From assembly GCA_937873285.1 (NCBI GenBank), contig CALMNV010000111.1, positions 1-13,029 of the forward strand: DNA of 13,029 nucleotides, written 5' to 3'. A model generated the notes under the pieces. The model worked only from the letters and a program-made list of their open reading frames with translations, ran no database searches and had not been told where the DNA came from. The stretch is from an uncultured Intrasporangium sp. (lineage in GTDB: Bacteria; Actinomycetota; Actinomycetes; Actinomycetales; Dermatophilaceae). The translations under genes and the position numbers were made by a program. Below are positions 6,721 to 13,029 of the stretch, piece after piece. Position 1 is the first letter of the stretch. Each line of letters starts with the position of its first letter.

Positions 6721-9021
6721 GTGAGCCTTGACACTGACCGGTTCGAGCCGGTGACGCGCGACATCGAGCTGCAGATCGGTGGCATGACGTGCTCCTCCTG
6801 CGCCGGCCGCATCGAGAAGAAGCTCAACAAGATTCCCGGGGTGACGGCGACGGTCAACTACGCCACCGAGAAGGCCAAGGTCACCGTCTCCGGAGACGTC
6901 GACGAGCGCGACCTCGTCAGCACCGTCGAGGCGACGGGTTACACGGCCACCGTTCCGGCTCCGCCGCGCGCGGAGCCGGACGGTCCTGACCAGTCCGACG
7001 CCGAGGCGGCTGCCGGGTCCGCCGAAGCGGACGCGTGGCGCCAACGGCTCGTCGTCTCGGCGATCCTCAGCGCCCCGGTGGCCGCCATGGCCATGGTGCC
7101 GGCGCTGCAGTTCGACAACTGGCAGTGGCTCTCGCTGACCCTCGCCTCCCCGGTCGTCGTGTGGGGCGCGCTGCCCTTCCACCGCGCTGCGTGGGCCAAC
7201 CTGCGCCACGGGGCCGCGACGATGGACACGCTGATCTCGGTGGGGGTGACGGCGGCATACCTGTGGTCGCTGTGGGCCCTCTTCTTCACCTCGGCGGGCA
7301 TGACCGGGATGCGTATGCCGTTCGCGCTGCTCCCGAGCAGCGGCGCAGGAGAGTCCGCCCACCTCTACCTCGAGGTGGCATCCGTGGTGACGACGTTCAT
7401 CGTCGCGGGGCGCTACTTCGAGGCCCGCGCCAAGCGCAGCTCCAGCGCCGCGCTGCGCGCCCTGCTCGGCATGGGAGCCAAGGACGTCGCGGTGCTCGAC
7501 GACACCTCCGGGGGGGAGGTCGAGCGGCGGGTGCCGGTCTCGACGCTGCGCGTCGGGCAGCGCTTCATCGTCCGGCCCGGAGAGAAGATCGCGACTGACG
7601 GCATCGTCGAGTCGGGCTCGTCGGCCGTGGACGCCTCGATGCTGACGGGCGAGTCCGTGCCCGTCGAGGTGGGCCCGGGCGACGCCGTCGTCGGCGCCAC
7701 CGTCAACGCCGGCGGTCGCCTCGTCGTGCGAGCCACCCGCGTCGGCGCCGACACCCAGCTCGCCCAGATGGCCCGGCTTGTCGAGCAGGCCCAGACCGGC
7801 AAGGCAGCGGCGCAGCGGCTGGCCGACCGGGTGTCGGGGATCTTCGTGCCCGTCGTCATCGGCCTGTCCCTGCTCACGCTCGCGGTGTGGCTGCTGACAG
7901 GGCAGACGGCGTCCGCGGCGTTCACGGCGGCCGTGGCCGTCCTCATCATCGCTTGCCCCTGCGCGCTCGGGCTCGCCACGCCGACCGCGCTGCTCGTCGG
8001 CACGGGCCGCGGCGCGCAGCTCGGCATCCTCATCAAGGGTCCCCAGGTGCTCGAGTCGACCCGCGCGGTCGACACCGTCGTGCTCGACAAGACGGGCACC
8101 GTGACGACTGGTCACATGGGCGTCGTCTCCATCGAGGTGGCCGACGGCACGGATCCGGTGGAGGTGCTCGAGGTCGCCGGCTCCCTGGAGCACGCGTCCG
8201 AGCACCCCATCGCTCGCGCCATCGCCGAGCACGCTGCCCGCAGCGGCGCCCGGATGGAGACGGTGGCCGACTTCGCCAACCACGGCGGCCAGGGGGTCTC
8301 CGGCGTCGTCGCCGGGCGGGCCGCCGTGGCCGGACGCCGCACCTGGCTGGAGTCGGAGTGGTCACTGACCGCACCGGAGCGTCTGCGCAGGACGGCCGAA
8401 GCGGCCGAGGGCCTCGGCCAGACACCCGTGTGGGTGGCGTGGGACGGGGCTGTGCAGGCGGTCGTCGTGGTGGCCGACACGATCAAGGAGAGCTCCGCCG
8501 AGGCCATCGCCGAGCTGCGCCGACTGCACCTGCGCCCCGTCCTGCTCACCGGGGACAACGCCGGCGCCGCGCGGGCGGTCGCCGAGCAGGTCGGCATCCC
8601 GCCCGAGGACGTGATCGCCGAGGTGCTGCCCGAGGACAAGGTCGAGACCGTCAAGCGGCTGCAGGCCGAGGGCGCGACGGTCGCCATGGTCGGCGACGGC
8701 GTCAACGACGCGGCCGCACTCGCGCAGGCCGACCTGGGCCTCGCCATGGGCACCGGCACGGACGTCGCCATCGAGGCCTCAGACCTCACCCTGGTCACCG
8801 GGGACCTGCGTGCCGCGCCGGATGCCATTCGGCTGGCCCGCGCGACGTTGGCGACGATCAAGGGCAACCTCTTCTGGGCGTTCGCCTACAACGTCGCCGC
8901 GCTGCCGCTCGCCGCCTTCGGGCTGCTCAACCCGCTCATCGCGGGCGCCGCCATGGCCTTCAGCTCGGTGTTCGTGGTGAGCAACAGCCTGCGGCTGCGC
9001 TCCTTCGACCCGAGCCGGTGA
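6721..9021 (+). CDS. copA: Cu(I)-exporting P-type ATPase CopA
   Basis: This is a 766-residue P1B-1 pump that uses ATP to export Cu(I) across the cell membrane. The GTG start lies 55 bases after copZ, behind GGAAGGA. One N-terminal HMA domain (about 13-80) has GMTCSSC (Cys24, Cys27). Membrane helices follow, then the actuator loop with TGES (309-312). The membrane copper site is CPC (412-414). The phosphorylated Asp456 is in DKTGT, then comes the HP motif of the nucleotide domain ([10 protein letters not shown]), and GDGVND (658-663). The last two helices carry YN in [13 protein letters not shown] and MAFSSV, the signature of Cu(I) rather than Zn or Cd pumps. The length is normal and nothing is missing. 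It is third gene of the CsoR-controlled operon. Confidence 0.95.
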   Translation: MSLDTDRFEPVTRDIELQIGGMTCSSCAGRIEKKLNKIPGVTATVNYATEKAKVTVSGDVDERDLVSTVEATGYTATVPAPPRAEPDGPDQSDAEAAAGSAEADAWRQRLVVSAILSAPVAAMAMVPALQFDNWQWLSLTLASPVVVWGALPFHRAAWANLRHGAATMDTLISVGVTAAYLWSLWALFFTSAGMTGMRMPFALLPSSGAGESAHLYLEVASVVTTFIVAGRYFEARAKRSSSAALRALLGMGAKDVAVLDDTSGGEVERRVPVSTLRVGQRFIVRPGEKIATDGIVESGSSAVDASMLTGESVPVEVGPGDAVVGATVNAGGRLVVRATRVGADTQLAQMARLVEQAQTGKAAAQRLADRVSGIFVPVVIGLSLLTLAVWLLTGQTASAAFTAAVAVLIIACPCALGLATPTALLVGTGRGAQLGILIKGPQVLESTRAVDTVVLDKTGTVTTGHMGVVSIEVADGTDPVEVLEVAGSLEHASEHPIARAIAEHAARSGARMETVADFANHGGQGVSGVVAGRAAVAGRRTWLESEWSLTAPERLRRTAEAAEGLGQTPVWVAWDGAVQAVVVVADTIKESSAEAIAELRRLHLRPVLLTGDNAGAARAVAEQVGIPPEDVIAEVLPEDKVETVKRLQAEGATVAMVGDGVNDAAALAQADLGLAMGTGTDVAIEASDLTLVTGDLRAAPDAIRLARATLATIKGNLFWAFAYNVAALPLAAFGLLNPLIAGAAMAFSSVFVVSNSLRLRSFDPSR

Positions 9022-9860
9022 CTCCGGCAGGAGGCGCGGACGAGGGGCTCGGGGATGGGGACGACGCCCTCGCGGCTGGCGAGGCGGAAGCCGAGCAGCG
9101 GCACGCCGGCGCGGGCCTCGCGGCACCCACCGCACCCCCAGGCCCCAGCCTTCGACCAGCACCTCGCGCCCCGTCAGCGCGCTGACCCAGAAGCTGGTCG
9201 CGGCGCACCCCTCTCCCGCGGTGACAGGCGCGGCGCAGTGTGAGTTGGTCGCCACGACGTCGTGGGGCCCGGCACGACTGCGGATGTATGCCGCCGCACG
9301 CCACTGGTCGTCCGCGACCCAGCCCTGCCCGGCTGAGCTCGCCACGAGATCCGGCCCTCGACGTGGTCGAGGACGAGCACCGCGAATGGCGGCAGCAGCA
9401 CCAGCGAACGGGCAAAAACGGATAGCCGGCGACCGTGAACACCCTCGCGCCAAGGCGGCCCGAGGGCGGCCGCTGATGGCACGGTGGCCGCGCACAGTGA
9501 GAGGCCCGCGGCCACCGCGAGCAGCAGCGGCGCCACCAGGAGTACGAGCGGTCCGGGCGCCACGCCGGTCGCCGCGCCGGTCGCCACGCCGGTCGCCCCG
9601 CCGGTCGCCACGCCGGTCGCCACAGAGGCGGCGGCCAGATTGACGTTGGCCAGCCAGTGGAAGGGCAGCGGCTCCCCGCCCACCTGCGGCAAGGTCGGCG
9701 GGAAGGGGACGGTCGCGTTCACCGTGCAGGGACCGCCGATCGCGGTGTCGGGCGCGCGGCATACGCTGCATCTCGCGCGCTTCTCACGCGCACGCGAGCC
9801 TGGGAGATGCCGGTCGGCCTCCCAGGCGGATTCGACCACGTGCCGTTCACCTGCCATCGC
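9022..9860 (-). pseudogene. Decayed large membrane protein, fragments in shifting frames
   Basis: No intact gene covers this gap of about 890 bases. On the minus strand, three stretches have coding-like composition in different frames. First, about 9760-9355 reads TVPFPPTLPQVGGEPLPFHW, then a VATG repeat, then hydrophobic runs ending in FAVLVLDHVEG. Second, after a frame change near 9350-9362, about 9350-9136 reads VADDQWRAAAYIRSR, DVVATNSHCAAP (bases 9235-9261 encode DVVATNSHC) and REVLVEGWGLG. Third, after another change near 9105-9140, bases 9104-9022 read VPLLGFRLASREGVVPIPEP with nearly all G/C third positions. The first two resemble N- and C-terminal parts of large actinobacterial multi-membrane proteins whose C-terminus has a DDVVATN..C motif (my recollection). 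Several hundred residues between them seem to be missing. The edges are approximate. Confidence 0.5.
9564..9623. repeat. Five tandem copies of a 12-base unit
   Basis: The unit GCCGGTCGCCNC occurs five times without gap (9564-9575, 9576-9587, 9588-9599, 9600-9611, 9612-9623), differing only at position 11, with a degenerate partial copy before it. On the minus strand it encodes repeated (V/A/G)ATG tetrapeptides within the decayed membrane protein. Slippage in a gene no longer under selection would explain it. Confidence 0.85.
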
Positions 9861-9911
9861 TACCGTGCACTCAGCGACACGATGAGCCGGGCCCATCACT
9901 GAGGAGGATGC

Positions 9912-12900
9912 ATGAGCGACCCGCTGCTGGCCGCTCATCGCGCCCCCCGCCCCCGCACCCTCCTTGACGTGCTTGCCGAATCGAGGGCGCGCCATCCTGA
10001 GGCGCCGGCGATCGACGACACCCGGTCGGTGCTGACCTACGAGCAACTCGATGCCGCGGTGACCTCCATGGCCAACCGGCTCGTCGACGCCGGCGTCCGC
10101 CCCGGTGACAAGGTGGGTGTGCGGGTGCCCTCCGGCACCCACGACCTCTACGTGGCCATTCTCGCCGTCCTGCGCGCCGGCGCGGCATACGTGCCGGTCG
10201 ATGCCGACGACCCGCAGGAGCGCGCGGACCTCGTCTTCCGCGAGGCCCGGGTCGCGGCCGTGGTGACGGAGAGGTCCGCCATCACCACGATGGGGCAGCC
10301 GGGCTCACGACGTCGTGACCACCCCGTCGCGGGGAGGGACGGGGCCGACGCCTCGCGCACGCCGTCCGCGTCGCCCGAGCGGCCGCGAGCGGGAGGTGCC
10401 TCCGCGTCGTTGCCCTCGGTGTCGGTGGACGACGACGCGTGGGTGATCTTCACCTCGGGGTCCACCGGCACCCCCAAGGGGGTCGCCGTGACCCACCGCG
10501 CAGCCGCCGCGTTCGTCGACGCCGAGTCACGGCTGTTCCTCGCGCACGAGCCCCTCGGGCCGGGTGACCGGGTGCTCGCCGGCCTCTCCGTGGCGTTCGA
10601 TGCGTCGTGCGAGGAGATGTGGCTGGCGTGGGGCCACGCCGCCTGCCTCGTGCCGGCACCCCGCGCCCTCGTGCGCACCGGCATGGACCTCGGCCCATGG
10701 CTGGTTGCGCAGGGGATCACCGTCGTGTCCACCGTGCCGACGCTCGCTGCCCTGTGGCCGCCGGAGGCCCTCGAGCCGGTGCGGCTGCTCATCCTCGGCG
10801 GCGAGGCCTGCCCTCCGGAGCTCGCCGCCCGGCTCGCCATGCCCGGCCGGGAGGTCTGGAACACCTACGGTCCGACCGAGGCCACGGTCGTCGCGTGTGC
10901 CGCGCTGCTGAGCGGCAGGGACCGCGTCCGCATCGGGCTGCCGCTCGACGGCTGGGACCTTGCCGTTGTCGGCCCCGATGAGCGCCCAGTCAGGCAGGGC
11001 GAGACCGGTCAGCTCATCATCGGGGGTGTGGGGCTGGCCCGCTACCTCGATCCGCACCAAGATGCGCAGAGGTATGCGCCGATGCCGACGCTGGGGTGGC
11101 AGCGCGCCTACCGCTCTGGCGACCTGGTGGTCAACGACCCGGCCGGGCTGGTCTTCGTCGGCCGGGCGGACGAGCAGGTCAAGCTCGGCGGGCGACGCAT
11201 CGAGCTGGGTGAGGTCGATGCGGCGTTGCAAGGGCTCGACGGGGTCGCCGGCGCCGCGTCTGCGGTGAAGACCACGGGCGGTGGCTCCCAGGTGCTCGTC
11301 GGCTACGTCGTGCCGGATGCCGTCGACGCCTTCGACCGCGAGACGGCCCTGCGGCGTCTGCGGCAGCAGCTGCCGGCCGGCCTGGTTCCCGTGCTCGCCC
11401 TGGTCGAGACCATCCCCACGCGCACGTCAGGAAAGGTCGACCGCGAGGCGCTCCCCTGGCCATTGCCGGACGGTTCCAGCGCGATGGCCTCGAGCTCCTT
11501 GAGCGGCACCCCGGCATGGCTTGCCGGGCTGTGGACCGATGTGCTCGGCACGAGCGTCCCATCCCTCGACACCGACTTCTTCGACAGCGGTGGCGGGAGC
11601 CTGTCCGCTGCACGCCTGGTGTCGCTGCTGCGCGAGCGCTATCCCACCGTCACGGTCGCCGACATCCACGCCCACCCGCGCCTGGGCGCCCAGGCCGAGC
11701 TGCTCGGGTCGCTGCCACCGGCGGGGGCGATGCCTGCGACCCGCAAGGTGCGCGACATCCCCCCGCTGACCCAGCTCGTGCAGACCCTCATCTCGCTGGG
11801 GCTGCTGACCGTCAAGGGCCTGCAGTGGCTGGTGGCGCTCCTCACTGCCACCGAACTGCTGCGATTGTGGGGCCTGGCGCCCTGGGCGGCGCCCGTGTCG
11901 TGGTGGGGGCTGTCCCTCGGCTGGCTGGCGTTCGTCACGCCGGTGGGGCGGATGGGCCTGGCGGCCCTCGGCGCCCGGATCATCCTGGCGGGGGTGAAGC
12001 CGGGCAGCTACCCGCGTGGCGGCCGGGTGCAGCTGCGGCTCTGGGCTGCCGAGCGCTTCACCGAAGCGATGGGCGCCATCACGCTGGCCGGGGCGCCGTG
12101 GATCCTCTACTACGCCAGGCTGCTGGGCGCCTCGGTCGGCCCGGGGGTCGACCTGCACAGCGTCCCTCCGGTCACCGGCATGCTGACGATCGGGGAGGGC
12201 GCCAGCATCGAGCCGGAGGTCGACCTGTGCGGCTACTGGATCGACGGCGACGTGCTGCACGTCGGGACCCTCCACATCGGCCGCGGGGCGGTCGTCGGCG
12301 CCCGCAGCACCGTCGGTCCCAACGTGCACATCGGCCGTGACGTCGTCGTCGACGCGGGCTCGACCGTGCTGGGCTCCGTGCGAGCCGGCGACGTCGTCGC
12401 CGGATCTCCCGCGCAGCGCGTGCTGCGCGCCTCGTCCGGGGGATGGCCGGCGGAGCGGCCTTCGAGGGCCCCGCACTGGGTGGTCCTCTACGGCCTCTCG
12501 GGAATACTGCTGTCGATCCTGCCGGTCGTCTCGATGCTGCCGGGGCTCGTCCTGCTCGCCGGCTCGCTCCGCGACGTGGGCTCCGCGAGCGGCGCGGCGG
12601 CCGCCGCGCTGCGAGCGGTGCCCGCGGTCACCGTCTCGGCGCTGCTCACCCTCGCCCTGCTCACCACCGGGCTCGTGCGGGCGCTCGGTGCCGGCCTGAC
12701 CGAGGGCTACTTCCCCGTGCGCAGCCGAGTCGGCTGGCAGGTGTGGATGACCGAGCGTCTCCTCGACCAGGCGCGCACCCTCCTCTTCCCCCTCTACGCC
12801 AGCCTGGTCACCCCAGCCTGGCTGCGTGCGCTCGGTGCGGAGGTGGGCAGGGGGAGCGAGGCCTCGACGGTGCTGCTGTTGCCGAAGATGACCTCGGTGG

Positions 12901-13029
12901 CCGACGGCGCCTTCCTTGCGGACGACATGATGATCGCCGGCTACGAGCTGCGCCGCGGGTGGGTGCACATCGCCCCCGCGAGGATCGGCAAGCGTGCCTT
13001 CCTCGGCAACAGCGGCATGACCGCACCAG
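9912..13029 (+). CDS. Pls/PosA-family single-module peptide synthetase, 3' end outside
   Basis: 1039 codons are visible without a stop; the family is about 1300 residues. ATG 9912 follows GAGGAGG by four bases. The adenylation domain (about 15-515) has FTSGSTGTPKG (180-190), NTYGPTE (317-323), YRSGDLV, GRADEQVKLGGRRIELGEVD and SGKVDREAL with Lys508. A carrier domain follows with FFDSGGGSL, whose Ser563 takes phosphopantetheine. Instead of a thioesterase there are membrane segments (about 618-690), a left-handed beta-helix hexapeptide region (about 745-836), further membrane helices (about 857-930) and the start of a second hexapeptide-like part (about 975 onward). This is the plan of epsilon-poly-lysine synthetase Pls and relatives, membrane enzymes making homopolymers of basic amino acids. 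Specificity residues aligned by eye to GrsA give D-A-E-S-I-G-T-V-V-K, similar to the lysine code. There is no condensation domain in the visible part. A polar insertion of about 45 residues lies before FTSGSTG. Confidence 0.88.
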   Translation, partial: MSDPLLAAHRAPRPRTLLDVLAESRARHPEAPAIDDTRSVLTYEQLDAAVTSMANRLVDAGVRPGDKVGVRVPSGTHDLYVAILAVLRAGAAYVPVDADDPQERADLVFREARVAAVVTERSAITTMGQPGSRRRDHPVAGRDGADASRTPSASPERPRAGGASASLPSVSVDDDAWVIFTSGSTGTPKGVAVTHRAAAAFVDAESRLFLAHEPLGPGDRVLAGLSVAFDASCEEMWLAWGHAACLVPAPRALVRTGMDLGPWLVAQGITVVSTVPTLAALWPPEALEPVRLLILGGEACPPELAARLAMPGREVWNTYGPTEATVVACAALLSGRDRVRIGLPLDGWDLAVVGPDERPVRQGETGQLIIGGVGLARYLDPHQDAQRYAPMPTLGWQRAYRSGDLVVNDPAGLVFVGRADEQVKLGGRRIELGEVDAALQGLDGVAGAASAVKTTGGGSQVLVGYVVPDAVDAFDRETALRRLRQQLPAGLVPVLALVETIPTRTSGKVDREALPWPLPDGSSAMASSSLSGTPAWLAGLWTDVLGTSVPSLDTDFFDSGGGSLSAARLVSLLRERYPTVTVADIHAHPRLGAQAELLGSLPPAGAMPATRKVRDIPPLTQLVQTLISLGLLTVKGLQWLVALLTATELLRLWGLAPWAAPVSWWGLSLGWLAFVTPVGRMGLAALGARIILAGVKPGSYPRGGRVQLRLWAAERFTEAMGAITLAGAPWILYYARLLGASVGPGVDLHSVPPVTGMLTIGEGASIEPEVDLCGYWIDGDVLHVGTLHIGRGAVVGARSTVGPNVHIGRDVVVDAGSTVLGSVRAGDVVAGSPAQRVLRASSGGWPAERPSRAPHWVVLYGLSGILLSILPVVSMLPGLVLLAGSLRDVGSASGAAAAALRAVPAVTVSALLTLALLTTGLVRALGAGLTEGYFPVRSRVGWQVWMTERLLDQARTLLFPLYASLVTPAWLRALGAEVGRGSEASTVLLLPKMTSVADGAFLADDMMIAGYELRRGWVHIAPARIGKRAFLGNSGMTAP

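Noticed and set aside
6586..8283. Minus-strand open frame of 565 residues opposite copZ and copA
   Set aside because: It is a shadow of copA: Gly/Arg/His/Asp-rich, with no recognisable domain.
9908..9910. ATG at 9908 as the synthetase start
   Set aside because: It is in another frame that soon loses coding character, while ATG 9912 opens the 1039-codon frame.
1..13029. CRISPR array, tRNA or rRNA genes, insertion sequence or integrase
   Set aside because: None was seen on reading both strands; the only tandem repeat is the 12-base array without spacers.

Overview
The window comes from a high-GC actinobacterium. The coding strands have almost only G or C at third codon positions, GTG starts are common, there is a likely leaderless gene, and the csoR-copZ-copA layout is typical of Actinobacteria. 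A member of Micrococcales is my guess, without firm proof. The first ~370 bases do not fit this genome. They are about half G+C and encode part of a receiver-type signalling protein of a style I associate with Chloroflexi-like bacteria. The sharp change of composition and reading content near 356-395 looks like a chimeric join in an assembly, although a recent insertion cannot be excluded.

Region by region: 2-~385 (+) is a partial multi-receiver protein. 381-1268 (-) is a small membrane protein with a Pro/Ala/Ser/Thr-rich tail that ends at the break. 1429-3489 (-) is a KimA-type potassium importer. 3490-3668 is a divergent control region with a paired direct repeat and a probable leaderless promoter. 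3669-5258 and 5255-5959 (+) are a shortened KdpD-like sensor kinase and a KdpE-like regulator that overlap by four bases. 6018-6036 is a CsoR operator, followed by csoR (6067-6375), copZ (6432-6665) and copA (6721-9021), a complete copper-efflux operon. 9022-~9860 holds no intact gene but carries minus-strand fragments of a large membrane protein in more than one frame, with a 12-bp tandem repeat. 9912 to the right edge (+) is a Pls/PosA-type single-module peptide synthetase that continues beyond the window.

How the parts work together: the KimA/KdpDE-like cluster probably forms a potassium-responsive unit in which the two-component system controls KimA instead of the usual KdpFABC pump (inference from position). 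In the copper operon CsoR represses its own operon, CopZ carries Cu(I) and CopA exports it. The synthetase at the right has an adenylation-domain code that, read by eye, resembles the lysine code. This suggests a cationic homopolymer such as epsilon-poly-lysine or a relative, and it is the most interesting item in the window.
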